From NCBI GenBank assembly GCA_942486035.1, contig CALNXK010000007.1:3305001-3369000 (forward strand): a stretch of DNA of 64,000 nucleotides, read 5' to 3'. Source of the DNA: Porites lobata (Eukaryota; Cnidaria; Anthozoa; Scleractinia; Poritidae). Below are positions 40,521 to 53,400 of this stretch, piece after piece. Under the pieces are notes generated by a model, which was not told where the DNA came from, did no database searches, and worked only from the letters and a program-made list of their open reading frames with translations. Positions within the stretch are counted from its first letter, which is position 1; every line of letters begins with the position of its first letter. The position numbers and the translations under genes were made by a program.

Positions 40521-41304
40521 AAAATATTTATATTCCCTACTGTAGAACCCGTCTTGCTTCTTTTGTTCACTTTGCTCGTTTTAATACGCCCCCACTAGCT
40601 GCGAGCCTGGCACTGTCTAAGGCAAATGCAGAAGATCTGGACATTTTATTTTATCAAAATCTTGTATATGAGGCCATAAGCTATTTTTTCGTAAAATTGC
40701 CGGTTTGGGTATAGAGTATTTCTTTAAATGATAACTTTGACGGTGTACTTTTTTTGTGTGTTCTAACGAAATCAAAGCCCGCTAAAATTGTCGTCTTTTA
40801 AGTAGCTTCGGAGTGCTTAAACGTTTTTGAAACATTTGCGAACATTTCGGCAACGTTCGGAAGCCTTCGGAAAGTCGTCGGAGATCTGCGAAAGTAGCCG
40901 GAACGTTTACGGAAATCCTTTGGTAATGACAGGGTGAAAACCCAGAAAACGCACGTTGGCAAGTATAATATTGGGACGTTAAGATAGTAAGAAAGACCAA
41001 GAAAGACCATACCTAAATCATCTCGGTAAAAACCTGGAATTGCTTTTGTAACGCCCTCATTAGCAGCCATCGTATGCTGGCGCGTACTTAGAGGAGTGTA
41101 AATTTGAGCTCATAGGTCATTTACAACAGATAGTGCATGACATACATGGGTTTTAGTAAATCGTTAACCAAAATGACACTTAAGCGTCCTGCTGCTAAGA
41201 TTACCCATAACAACGCACATTTGATCACATTGTCTGACGAGAGGAGCGGAACAATGCTGTTTAAGACCTTAAAAACAGGTGTTGTAGAAAATAAGGAACA
41301 ATCT
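40521..41304. other. Intergenic; TTCGGAA-rich repeat at 40803-40915; weak minus exon at 41070
   Basis: Variants of TTCGGAAG/CGGCAACGTTCGGAAGCC repeat between 40803 and 40915. On minus, ATG at 41070 opens MAANEGVTKAIPGFYRDDL followed by a donor-like GTATGG, a possible first exon, but no partner exon is recognised. Confidence 0.3.
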
Positions 41305-41425
41305 GGTCCTTTGTCAGTTGTCAGTTAAACCAAGGCACATGTCAGTTGTCACTTAAATTTTAGGCTATTTGTCAGTTGTCAGTTAAAGGTTTGGCCATTT
41401 GTCAGTTGTCAGTTAACTCCATCCT
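41305..41425 (+). repeat. Four spaced copies of TTTGTCAGTTGTCAGTTAA
   Basis: Near-identical motifs at about 41310, 41343, 41370 and 41399 with ~30-33-bp spacing. The motif has the same architecture as TTTGACGGTTGACGGTTAA, the inverse of the repeat in the 2600-3028 element. Confidence 0.85.
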
Positions 41426-41755
41426 GTCCGGCCCCTTAACAGCGACTTAAGAGCGACGTTTTGTAAATACCACGGATAGGTGTGCAAGATGAAAAATCGA
41501 AATCCCCCAAACTTTGTCACAACAAAGCCCTTTGGAAACTATTTCAGAAATTACAAGACTCAGTTCGTTTGACTTTATATTTTCCAAAATAATCATTCTT
41601 TTTAAATTTTCACCTTCAAGAGGCCTTCAAACCACCCGGCGAAAAATGGGCTTCATATCCTCGCTTCGTGAATGGAAACTTAAATGAATACCATGACTTT
41701 TCTTATATTAAACAGTTTCATGATCCTTCCTTTGTATCTAAACGTTGTTACAATT

Positions 41756-41922
41756 TCAAAAGATTTCAATCTGAATTTTAAATATTTTTTCAAAATTACC
41801 CTCTAAATCAGTGTTATCGCGACCATCAATTTTGCCAATTTCAACGGCGAAAATCCCTTCCTGGTACATCGCTTTCATTAGAAAAATCGGGTATTCCAGA
41901 GAAAGAGCAATGCTTTCCCTAT
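41756..41922 (-). other. Terminal-exon-like ORF, conserved in the duplicate
   Basis: A good acceptor (TTTTATTTCACAG) precedes IDRESIALSLEYPIFLMKAM, YQEGIFAVEIGKIDGRDNTD, LEGNFEKIFKIQIEIF and a stop. The paralogue at 63216-63399 retains most of it but is frameshifted (start IDRGSIALSLEY, end GRDNTDLDGNFEKI in another frame). Balanced composition and the splice site suggest a real but unidentified gene's last exon; the upstream exons are not clear. Confidence 0.35.
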
Positions 41923-42236
41923 CAATCTGTGAAATAAAATTTTGGTGCAATGCAAACTGCAAGGTTTTACAACTGAAAACATTTACGGTACTTGCGCGAT
42001 TTACGACCTTTGAACTTGCAGTTGTACTGATGAATACAAGTGACAAGTAAGAACTTAGACAGCATTTGAAACTCTGGCGCAAATTCGCCTCTTTTCCACC
42101 AGTTTAAACACCAAAAACGATTCTTGATTTCACGGTGGTAATTTTTCAAAAGGAAAAGCATTTTATTGTGTGAAAGTGAGCTATGAACTTCTTGACTACA
42201 ACACTTCCCTTGCGCGCGTATTTGTTTACTTTTAAC

Positions 42237-43088
42237 CAAGAGAGGATAAAGGGGACAGAGAAGCCATCCCCCATACACACCCTATTCCATAGGTAATTCG
42301 TCTCAAGTTATTTTTAAGACCACAGATGCCAAGGGGGATTAGACAACAGCCAATCGTATAGCGCGAATGAGTTCTGCGTGGATGACCCACACTCAGAGCC
42401 ACGCGTCCTTCACAAATTGACGCAGAACAAAATGGCGGAAGACGCGGAGAGCGATATTGCTATTCGTTATGTCGACGAAAAGGACCACAGAGAGATTTCT
42501 GCTAAAGCTGTGTCATGATCAGCGAAACGGAAATTAAAAAAGAATCGCCCCTCCTCTCTTGTATAGAGCTAACAGTACAACAGGGAAATCCTTAACACGA
42601 TGAATATTCTCTCAGGATCATTTATAATTTACAGTTTGAAGAGAGCAATTTCTGGTTTGATATTTATTCTTTTATTAGTCTTTCATTATTCAACAAAAAT
42701 AACACTGGACGTCCTATTTGCTCTATTGTACAAACGACGGGTTTCAATAGACCGGCGAAATTTTTCATTTTATTAAAGCACCGAGGTTACGACAATTTCG
42801 AGTTAACTTGATTTCACGGGTTGTCGAAGAGTCTAGTGATTCCCTTTTGCCAGGTGAGCGCCGACTCATTTCGCGTCAATATTCAGGAATGCTATCGATC
42901 TCTTTACGCTTTCATTGCCTTTCGCCCAACGTGTTTTCCACGGCGTTTAGTCATGCGAAACCTCCACGAAACATCCACGCAGCGCGCCAGGTAACTTTAT
43001 CCCGATTCTAAAAATAACTAGAGACGAATTACCTATAGAATAGGGTGTGTATGGGGGATGCCTTCTCTGTCCCTTTTATCCTCTCTTG
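42237..43088. mobile_element. 852-bp hAT-like MITE with 8-bp target duplication
   Basis: CTTTTAAC (42229-42236 and 43089-43096) flanks inverted ends CAAGAGAGGATAAAGGGGAC / complement of CAAGAGAGGATAAAAGGGAC, with ~90-bp arms. The duplicate locus at 62.9 kb lacks it. Inside, ATG at 42432 opens MAEDAESDIAIRYVDEKDHR...AVS and stops, perhaps a leftover transposase first exon. Confidence 0.82.
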
Positions 43089-43320
43089 CTTTTAACGTAT
43101 TTGTAACAGCTATCATTTATGTACAAAACGGATTTAGTGTCGATAGCTATTCTCTAAAATGCCCTTATTTCTCATGAAACAAATAGTTATAGCTATGAAG
43201 GGAAAACATTTTAACCTTCCTCACATCTTTTGACACCTGACCCGAACCTTTACCGAAACGAGATTGCGTGACAAAGAACTTTGAGACCCAGGTTATACCG
43301 CGAAGACCGATACCATTCTG

Positions 43321-44203
43321 AAAAAGAAACTCAGGCGGCTCCCTAAGCTTCTGTAACTATGATTTAAAGTAAAATGTCAATATTCATAATCCTTAGTTTC
43401 AATGACTTATCCGCTAGAGCGACCCTGCAAACGTAACACTAAAAAATATATTTCCTCGAAAGACTATAAAGGGGTAGGCCCTTATAATTATACAGTTCTT
43501 TACCCCAATAATAGTATTAAAAATATATCAAAAAGAATCTCGTTATAGCGAATAAATTTCAGGGACAGCCAACGACTGTTTTCTGTAACGTATATGTTCG
43601 GAGAAGCAAATCTTAATAGGTTGAGGACCTATAGGTTGAGGACCCCTAAAAATGTCTAGATGATCGTTTCGCTCAAGTACAATTTTAGAGGGTTGTCAGA
43701 AAAATTCCCTACGATTTTCAGATTTTACGTCCCAGGTTAGGCTATTTTTTCGTAGCAAAAAGTGAACCTAAACTGTTCGGATTCAAATATGTGACTGAGA
43801 GAGGATTAAAAAAAATTCCCACTTTCGCGATACGCTATTTACGTTATTTCCAGGAAAATAATACTGAAGCCCTTGTAAATTCGAAGACTTTTAAAGTTCC
43901 CCTAGCACCTTCAGTGCCTCAATGACGTACTGGGTACGTCATACCTCTTATACCTTATATGCCTTCTTAACGTACTCAGTACGTCAAGATTTTGAAAGCT
44001 GAAGTCAAATCGTCGGCACAGCAAATGTGAATTTGTTTGGCCTGTGGGATTCTTGTTACTTAGGGGACTGGTGACTATTAGCTACCAGTCTTCCATATAT
44101 GCATCCTCGATTTTTTTAACGGAGCTTCGCCTGTAACTTTCCGCCATTTTGTTTTTGTCGTGTTGTGAGAAGGTGTGAGGCGAGTTTGGCAATATTGGAA
44201 AAA
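43321..44203. other. Left flank of the piggyBac-like gene, with ACGTACT..AGTACGT motifs
   Basis: TGACGTACTGGGTACGTCAT (43923) and AACGTACTCAGTACGTCAAG (43969) are paired short palindromes of a kind often found near piggyBac termini. The 5' UTR and promoter of the transposase lie here. No exact element end could be fixed. Confidence 0.4.
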
Positions 44204-46213
44204 ATGTCAGCGAGGAGGCAAAGATTTGAACCCCAGGAAGTTCTAGAAATGATCTGGAATGATTCTGGGGACGAAGAAGATTTTTAATTAGACAGCGAGG
44301 AAACGTCCGAAAGCGAAGTTGAATCGTCTGAATTAGCAAGTGAAGACGAAAGTGACGAGTCGGTTGACTCCTTTTCATCGAACGAACGAGATAATGTTCA
44401 AGATTCTGAACAAAACAGCGGTGATGAAGCTTCTAATGGCAGAGATGGTGGGAATCGGGTAAACCGTGTAAGGCCAAGGCCAGCAAGAAGACAACAACAA
44501 GCTCCCCTTGTTTGGCAAATGGCACATGGAACAATACAGCGTGACATTCCATTCACAGGAAATCCTGGTTTACAAGTACAGACTGTAGGGTTTGAACCGT
44601 ATGACTATTTTGTCCTAGTTATCAATGATGACTTGCTTAAGAGCCCATGACTGTAAATATCGAGAATCGCTGGCCAGGTTAAAAAAATCGAAAATTCTGA
44701 TAATTTGTCAGAAAAACCCCTTTGGGGAACTATCTTCGAAAAAAATATTTTTAACTTTCAAGAATCTATAGTGTTCGAGAAAATGAGGAAAAACGAGAAT
44801 AGCGGTTTTTACCTAATTAATTATGCAAAAATTAGAGTAAAAATGGCCTACTTTATCGCGTCGGTACCGAGGCAAGATTCAAAGCTATAGAACAAAAATA
44901 TTTGTTTAAAAGCATTTTATGTTTTCTTTCTATCCATGGTATGTTTTAAACCATAAACACTATTTACGGTTTTTTAAAAACTACCACCAAGCGCACTTTT
45001 TAAAGTGGGTAAAAAATGAGCAACTTCTGAGGAAAAAAACTCACCTTGGTATGTGTGATACCTAGCCAAAATGTATACTAGGACAAAGTTCAGCTCTTAT
45101 GTTAACAGAATATGAAATAAAAAATCTGGCTACTCCAGATTCGTCTTTACAAAATAAACAGTTTCGTGACCACCAGTGGCAAAAGGTCAAAAATTTGCAT
45201 AAGTCAAATTTGTAGAGAAATGATGCCGCCTGACTTCTCTTTCTAGTTTCGGTTCATGGTATATTCGAAACGTAGGAGAAAGGATGAAAGCGCCTTTGAA
45301 TGAAGCTAAAATTAAGTAAAGGATCAGAAAAATTGATATCCCTGATAACAAATAGCTGTGAAAGTTGGTGACACAATGTGGCAAATTTGCATAATGCATC
45401 TGCAGATTCCTATCGTAACTGTCAGCATCACGCAATATTTGAGGCTTAAGAAGAGCATAACCAAGAGAATAGCTAATGTTAAATGTTTTGTAATTAGTAT
45501 GTTAGCTCTTCTTAATTGTACGTTACAAAATTAAGGTTGCTCACAAATTGTTGTCGGGTGTTGGAGTACTGTATTCGGCAATTGCGCAACCGTTGTCAAA
45601 CTCAGCACAGTCACACTTTATTTTTACCGGTACGATAAAAAAATGTGAGCTTATGAAGTGTGTAAAGAAATATTATTCATGTTAGATGACTTAACTTTAC
45701 TTAATTCACCTAAATGAGTTTCGTAGCCATACATCTTTCTCGGAGTGGGCACATACTTTTATGGTACCGATAGTTCATTCATCAAGGCATTTTAAGGGAT
45801 TTGCCATTAATACTATACATCACCCTAAGTTTTCAATCAATAAAAATCCGAAATAGTTAATTTTCTCAGAAGTTTTTCAAAGTTATATTTTGGTGAAATT
45901 GCCAAGTCTCGCTTATTAAAAATAACGTAAGTAAAGACAAGATTAAAGTAATCATTGCCCGCTTTTCTCTCTTTTCTGAAATTCTTCCACCTCCTCTGTC
46001 TGCCTCTTCACTGTTCGTGCGTTCAACACTATTAAGTCCAGACATGACTTCGAACACCCAAAGATGGTCAAAGATCGCCAAGTGGACCGACCTGTAATTG
46101 CGCCATTGATTAGCTGAAACTTTCATTGAACGCTCAATAGAAAAAATAAATCAGATGGAGGGAGTACTGCACTGGGGTCGTTATGGTTTTTTTTTTTTTT
46201 TTTGAACCAAGAA

Positions 46214-46531
46214 TATCGTAAAATTCCGAAAATAAGCCCCGGGGCTTATATTTTTTAAAGGCCCTTTTTGAGGGGCTTATTTTAGGAGGGGCTTATATTC
46301 AGAGGGGCTTATCTATGGAGGGAGTTTTGTGTTTCAAAATAGATTGGGCTAACCTTATAGTTAGATAGAAATTTACCGTTTTTGCTTTGTTTTACCTTGT
46401 ATTTGAGGGCAATTTCCAAGTACAAGCCCCGGGGGGCTTATATATGGAGGGGCGATTTAACGGACGGTTTTTTGCGTTACAAGTTTGGGGAACTATATTT
46501 CAAGGGGCTTATTTTCGGAATTTTACGGTAT
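46214..46531. mobile_element. ~318-bp TIR element with AGCCCC/GGGGCTTAT motifs
   Basis: Ends ATCGTAAAATTCCGAAAATA and the complement of ACCGTAAAATTCCGAAAATA (one mismatch). GGGGCTTAT(TT/AT) recurs at least seven times inside. It is preceded by a T-run (46183-46203). Confidence 0.8.
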
Positions 46532-47589
46532 CCTTCATGAACCCATTTACCTTTCCATTTATTCATCAGGATGATGAACTGATCAAAATCAGCAAGGATG
46601 GATTTTTTCCACTGGTACCTCATTCACCAAATTTTCACCTATCTTCATGTATCTTGACAGAGTTACACACACACAAAAAAAGCAACATTTGGGGTGAACG
46701 AATCTACTTCCAATTTTTCTATTCACCTTCTATTCTTTAGAGATGAATTAAATGTCCCTTTCCTGAAAAGTTAGCCATCCAAAATTCCTTGCAAAACAAG
46801 GACAGTGAGAAGACGATCAAAAGCCGGAGCAACAGAACGAAGAAGAAAGGCAAAGGGAAGAAAGAGGGCGGGAGAGAAAGATCGATATAGGTTCGTAAGA
46901 GACGTCCAAATTTTGGCTTCTATGAATGCGCCAAAAAAGCTTCTAAATTAGTGTACGTCCAATTTAGCAGTCTTGTGTTGCAAATCTCTTTTTCAGCCAT
47001 TCCCACATCATGCTAACTGGCTAGCCTCAGTAATCGGCTCCTGCTAGCCTGTATAATAGGCGTGCGTTTTTCAGGCGAGCGAAGGCAAGCCCGAAGCCGA
47101 AGCGAATGCAAGCGCGAACAGCGTGAGGAGCGTCATTAAGGGGTAGGTCTGGGGCGGAATGCAACAAACAATGGTATGTGGACAGGCCGTTGTTTTTTCT
47201 GCCTCTTCCCCATCGCGCTTGTTATCCAGGCTACTAACTGGTTGAAAACCGGTCCAAAAAGGCTGGGTTTTCTTCCACTAAAATTGGCCGTCAAAAAGAG
47301 TTGAAGGGGCTATGCTAAGCTATTTGCTAGTTCATTTTAAAAACCTAATATGGTCTTCATTTCACATCGATTCAGTTCAAAAATAATGGTACAGTTTTGT
47401 TGTGTAAGACTATATTTAGGCACGGTCTGTTGCTACTGATAGCCAGGATGGACATGGACTGAAAATTGAAAAAAGTGGGCCAACTTTTTCAAGTTTAAAT
47501 GCATCACCCAAAAAGATATTTTTGGTTAGTGCTCCGTTATAAAATGATATCTTCTTCATACCCCACATGTAACTCTACACTGAACATTT

Positions 47590-48471
47590 CTTGACTAGGT
47601 AAAGGCAGTAAGTAATGACTTTAGCACAGAATCAGCCAGGGGCGTCAAGGATGACCTTTCTAATACTTCTCTTTTCAAGATGATGCTACGTTTTGCAAGC
47701 ACTCGACATGGGTGGGAGTTGCTTAGAGCAGCTCAAAAGAGGTGAACAAGGAGTCTTATCTTCCATGGACAAATCCTAGTCGCATCGTCGTGAAAGGGAA
47801 TTACTCTTTTGGAGTACCGTTGAACCTCCATGTGCGACTACCTCCCTTAAGCGACCACCTATCCAAAACACCAAAACCCACCCAGTTTAAGTCTTCCAGC
47901 TGGAATCTCTCCTGCAAGCGCCAGCGACCACTAATTGGGGCTGACGGTTTAACGATTTTGCATTGTTTTCAAACTCTTGTAAACGATCCCTTGTGGTAGA
48001 AACAACATCAACATGGAACTGCACATATCGTAACTTGGAAATTGTATGCAATAAATTCTCTTCCTTAAAGTAGATGTGTCCGGTTTTCTTCTCAAAGAAA
48101 CCTCCCGTGGTTCAATTCTCGTAAGAGCCCACCTTCCCTTAGCGACCACTAAGTCTTCGCATTTTGGGTGGTCGCTTTCGGGAGGTTCGACTGTAGTCTC
48201 CTTTTCCAGTTCTTCGGCGGCGTAGGTTGGAACTTGCTTTGTTTCATGAGTTGCGCGTATAGATTTACACACTAAGGCGCTGCTACATTATATTTTGAAA
48301 TCACTGAACAAATATCCTTTTGTATTTGAAGGAAAACGCCCCTTGCCAGGTGGTACAACTCCGAGATGACCTAAAAAGGGCGGTTTTTGCGGGAAAGATG
48401 GTTCGGATTCGTTTCGGAGGAGAGAAACCGCTGGATCGTATGAACTACGATGACTTAGCTGTTTCCTAGGG
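47590..48471 (+). other. Two exon-like segments around a MITE (unidentified protein)
   Basis: The segment ending at about 47740 reads DDLSNTSLFKMMLRFASTRH, GWELLRAAQKR and then donor-like AG|GTGAAC. After a MITE (47816-48196), AACGCCCCTTGCCAGGTGGT onwards reads ENAPCQVVQLRDDLKRAVFA, GKMVRIRFGGEKPLDRMNYD, DLAVS and a stop at 48469-48471. Both have protein-like composition and could be the remains of a gene carried by the 5-kb element. No family recognised. Confidence 0.35.
47816..48196. mobile_element. Tigger/pogo-like MITE
   Basis: Ends CCGTTGAACCTCCATGTGCG and GGTCGCTTTCGGGAGGTTCG (then ACTGTAG). The interior block CACATATCGTAACTTGGAAA, GCAATAAATTCTC..., AAAGTAGAT matches 8541-8825 and 18822-19192. 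Confidence 0.72.
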
Positions 48472-50437
48472 CCTTTGGTAGCTGCCTAATTATACCTCTA
48501 TTTGTGAAAAAGTATAAAATAAAAATAAACCAAGGGACGGTTTTTTGTTTGTAATACGTAGTAAAAAAAATCAGATTTCAACATCTCTGTCAAGAAAATG
48601 CTAACTTTTAGTGCGTGACTGACAGGCATGCAAAATTAGTATCCCTTCTTTCTGAAAAGAAAATAAAACGAGAAACAAATGATGTTGCGAACAACGCATT
48701 GCTTGTTCAAAACAAAGTTTCCATAAAATTTCATAAGGAGAAAAAAATCAATAACAGAAGGCGGAGCTGCTCGAGACGTCGTTGCGTGACATTGTTACTC
48801 TAACTGTTAGTTTACGACTTTGCTTCCTCGCACGAGTCGAAGTGTATCCCGTTCGCAAAAAACCTCCTTCAACATAAAATTTCAAGGAAAATGTACGTAC
48901 CTATTTTAGATATACCAGAGGCGAATTTAAGATGATACAGATGGATGCTAATACAAGGAAGTTAGGAAAAAAAACAGAGACGTGGGATATAGTTCACATA
49001 ATAGTCCGGCGCTTTTATATAACGCTTCTTCGAGTTCGTTTATTTATTTATTTATTTGTAAACGGTTAATTACTCTGATATTTTAACATAAGCTTTATCG
49101 TTTTCTTGCTTCGTGATGCTTCCGAACATCACATACTGACCCTGAATTGAAACAAAACCGGCTGCCTCTTAACAAATTTGACTTATGCAAATTTTTGACC
49201 TTTTGCCACTGGTGGTCACGAAACTGTTTATTTTGTAAGACGAATCCGGAGTACCCAGATTTTTTATTTCATATTCTGTTAACATAAGAGCTGAACTTTG
49301 TCCTAGTATACATTTTGGCTAGGTATCGCACATACCAAGGTGAGTTTTTTGCCTCTGAAGTTGCTCATTTTTTACCCATCTTAAAAAGTGCGCTTGGTGG
49401 TAGTTTTTAAAAAACCGTGAAAAATTCAAAATCGTGTTTATGGTTTAAAACATACCATGGATAGAAAGAAAAGATAAAATGCTTTTAAACAAAAATATTT
49501 CTGTTTTATAGCTTTAATCTTGCCTCGGTACCGACGCGATAAAGTAGACCATTTTTACTCTAATGTTTGCATAATTAATTAGGTAAACATTTTTTTCGAA
49601 GATAGTTCCCCAAAAAGGTTTTTCTGACAAATTATCAGAATTTTCGATTTTTTTAGCCTGGCCAGCGATTCTCGATATTTACAGTCATGGTCTCTTAATT
49701 GTTTTATTACAGAATCTAATCGCTATGCCAACGATTTTATAGCTGAGGGAAATCTCAGAAGAAGATCTCGTGCAAACGATTGGTTCCCAACTAACAAAAA
49801 AGAAATGAAAGAATTCCTGGGCTTGCTTTTTTTGATGGGTATTATTCACAAGCCTGCTATACACATGTATTGGTCCAAGGACCCCCTGTTCTCTACCCCC
49901 ATTTTCCATGCTATCATGAGCAGAAATCGTTTTCAGTTAGTTCTCTCGTTTTCAGCTACTTCAATGGTGCACAGGCCTGACAGGAGACACCGAAATCAAC
50001 GCTAGACAAAGTCAACCTGTGTTGCTGACTACAACAAGTACATGGGTGGAGTCGACAGCACTGACCAGCTGCTCAAACCCTATGAGGTACCTCGCAAAAC
50101 ACTGAAGTGGTACAAGAAGCTGGCCACCCACTTTATGCAGCTGTCTATACTCAACAGCTTTATTGTGTATCAAAAGGATGGTGGTCAAAAATCATTCCTG
50201 GGATTTCAACGCGAAGTGATTGAAGCCCTTATCTTTGAAACTGGTGCTGACATGGAGATTCCCAGAGAGGAGCATGTCATAAGGCTTACTGAGCGTCACT
50301 TTGTTTCACCTGTTCCGGAAACAGCCTCTAAACAAAAGCCTGAGAAGAGATGCAGGGTGTGCTACAAGAAAAAAGTTCGCAAGGACAGTCGCTACCACTG
50401 TCCAAACTGTCCAAGCTATCCGGGACTTTGTTACTAT

Positions 50438-53400
50438 CAGGGGGGGGCCCACGACTTAGCGAAATTTCGTGTACCTATGATCCACCGATTTATGACATCA
50501 CATCCGGTTGCAGAGTTGCTGCTCTGTTTTCGCGCGAAGCACCAAGATGGACGCCCGATGCCATTTGGTTTTCTCGTTATTTTTACCCACAGGCTAACGG
50601 AATTATGTATCTTGAATGCCGAGAATGTTGAGAAGGTATCTAGCCGGCCATTGAAGCAAATGTCATGACCAAACAAAGAAGATTTAGTATTGTTTTAACG
50701 ATAAATATCATGCGGCTGCGGGGAATATAATGGCGAGTCTTGCGATGTTTCAGAACGAGTGTCGTTAACGTTTTGTGGCTGTTGCGGCCTCTAATTTAGA
50801 GAAGTCATCAATCAAAATATAATTTCCTGAGCGGAATAGAATGGGGAAAACGTCTATGGCCACCGTTTAAAGTGTTCACCGCTGGAAGGCTGTATCACGC
50901 CCCGGAAAGTTGCAGAAACTTCCACTCAACTGCATGGTTTTGAGGAATGTCATGGCGAGTCTTTCGCTGTTTGTAATCGAGCGTCACTCAAGAGTTTGCG
51001 GCTTTCGCGGCTTCTGATTCATCGAAGTCATCAATCAAAATTACCTATCCTGAGCGAAATACCGTGGGGAAAAAGCTTATGGTCACAGTTGAAAGGGTTA
51101 ACAGCTGGAAGGCTTTGCCACTCGACGTAAAGTTTTTGCAGGGGCTCGGTCTTCTGCTGTTCGAACACCCTCTGGCATGGTGTCGCATAGTTAAGGTTAG
51201 TAGGTTTGCTGATCCACGATTTTTCTTTTAGTGCACGTGAGAGAATTACAGGGAACGTAGGGTAAAGAAATATTAGAGTTATTCAATGTTAGAGCGTAAG
51301 CTTTTGTTAAGAGAATTAGATATCAAATTTTTTAAATGGTTGATGAAAGAGGAATTCTTAAAGAACAGGTGGTACTATTAGGAAAGGGCAGTAAAACATC
51401 CTAAAGAACTACCCTTTTTCTCACAGCACTTTCTACTGGATCTCTAAAACTGTATTTTATTGGGTAAGAAACACATAAAATAGAAAAAATGTGACAGAGA
51501 ATAGGCCGTTTGCTTTGGGAGGTGGTGCACCAAGAGAGGTGGAGATATTAAGAGGGGCTACAGCCAAGAAGGACAATATCATAACCAAAACAATAATCTT
51601 GCTGATCAATTATTATTACTAGTAGTCTTTTTTGAGTACGATAGTATACCAGAAAGATACCACATGCCTGCAATTGCTGTGATCATAATTTATTGTTTTC
51701 GAGGGAGGGATGCAAGGTTTTTGCCAAGGGGATTTCAGGGGTGGTAACAGCACACCTCCAGACAGACTGTGTGGTTGCTTATGGGGGATTGTGAAACTTA
51801 ATAACAGCAAACTTAATTTGCACAGATACCTGTACAGATACCTGTAGTTGGTGGGGCAAAAGGGAGTATCCAACAGAGAGTTCAAACCTTTGCAGGAGAA
51901 ACAGTCACCCAGTGCAACTTTGAGTGAGCCAGTGATCATTTTTTTCTTTTGGCCATACATGGACGGTATTTTTATTTATTTTTTTTCTTTATTCTTCAAT
52001 TTAAATTTTTCCTGTTTTTGGGGGTATGAAAATGTATGATAATGAGTATGACACAAAGGAAACTAAAATTATCCAGGGATAAAATTTAACCACAATAATA
52101 ACAATGTACAGCTGTGTATAATTAGCACGTATACAACAGTTTTTCTTCTAGTGTTAAAGGAAATACTGAATTTTTATTCACCTACTTTATTTGATTTATC
52201 AATGATATTATTATTGTTTTAAAAAAAGAAACATCAAAATATTATCAATAAATTACATGTATTAATTTTACAAAAGTGCAAACCAGCCCTGAGACATTCA
52301 AGTTGTATTTATTTCCTTTTTCCAAAAATATCCACTTTCCTTTTTATTGACTAACGTCCTTTGATCCTGTATTTGGTTCAAAATCTTAATGCTTATATTC
52401 ACAATGCATTCTTGATTCTTTTCCAGTATCTACTGAAAAATACAGTCTAGGTTTGTTGTAAATACAATCTCTTCTTAGTTGTGTCCTTGACAACAGGCTT
52501 TCAATGCAATGTCCCAAGTTGTTTTAACAAACAATCCCCCAACAAGACAGTGAAGGTCTAGGAAATATTGGGTAAATGTAGATAATTATAAACATCGTTT
52601 TAGTGTCAAAAAGTGTTTACACTCCTATTTCAATCTTCAAACAGCTAGATTTGCATGAAAAGAGTGTTTTTTTATTGCTCAGTAGCTCTAGGCTCAAGTT
52701 CATATCTTGATCCCATCAATGTACCTTCAGTTTTAAACAGAGGTTTCAGTGGTTTGAAAACAAGCTGGAGACCACCGGAGTTCCATCAGCTACTTGATTG
52801 TGTGTTGCCTAGTACCCCCCAGCCCCCAGATTCCGCCGCCTACTTTAAAACATTTTGAAATCCCTGAAGTTTATGTACTGACGGTGAGCTAGTATAATTT
52901 TACAAAGGAACCCTACCAAAGGATCAAAAAGCCAAGCGACATAGAGTACCATAAAGACTGATCATCTCAAAACCCACCCCTTATTCCATGGCACGTACCT
53001 GTATAGAAGTACCACAACCTTCTCCCTGGGTGTTAAAGTAACAGTAAAGAGGGGTTTCAGGTGTAGCCTCTTGTCTTTGTTATATTAATTTTTCTGATAT
53101 TTGCTACAACCTTTGCTCCTCTCTAGGCAAAGATGGTTTGGCAAGAGGAAAGCAGAAGACAGTTTGATCAAAGGATTTATTAAGTCACATTTTGCTATTC
53201 CATCAATTCCTAAACAGATCATTTAAATAGTTTGGAATTTATTAAAGCTGAAAAAAAAATACATGCTGTTCTTGTTGTTCCTTTATAAGACAGCTGTAAA
53301 TAAATTGCAGGTCTGAAAGGTGGAGTTGTAAATAAGCCCATCTGGCTATGTTAATTTTTGATAATCTTTTTTCCATCAAATTTAATTGCTAGTAAAAACC

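Larger units (their letters stand above)
41463..43320 (-). repeat. Inverted duplication copy A (partner 62690-63690)
   Basis: Read on minus, 43320-43100 then 42205-41463 is colinear with plus 62690-62900 and 62940-63690 at high identity (CAGAATGGTATCGGTCTTCG, ATTGTAACAACGTTTAGATA, GTTGTGACAAAGTTTGGGGG). Copy A is split by an 852-bp hAT-like MITE. It includes an exon-like frame at 41922-41756. Confidence 0.85.
44641..49694. mobile_element. 5.05-kb TTAA element with ~550-bp TIRs
   Basis: Flanked by TTAA (44637-44640, 49695-49698) within the piggyBac-like ORF. The left arm 44641-45212 and right arm 49171-49694 are inverted at high identity (GACTGTAAATATCGAGAATC; TATCGCGTCGGTACCGAGGC; CAGTTTCGTGACCACCAGTG). 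The interior holds a GGGGCTTAT MITE, a Tigger-type MITE, and two exon-like segments, but no recognisable transposase. Superfamily undecided between piggyBac and Kolobok. Confidence 0.85.

Noticed and set aside
50437..50676. Minus frame and the extension of the piggyBac frame beyond 50437
   Set aside because: Both lie in the left arm of the fold-back element; the true piggyBac C-terminus resumes at 57761.
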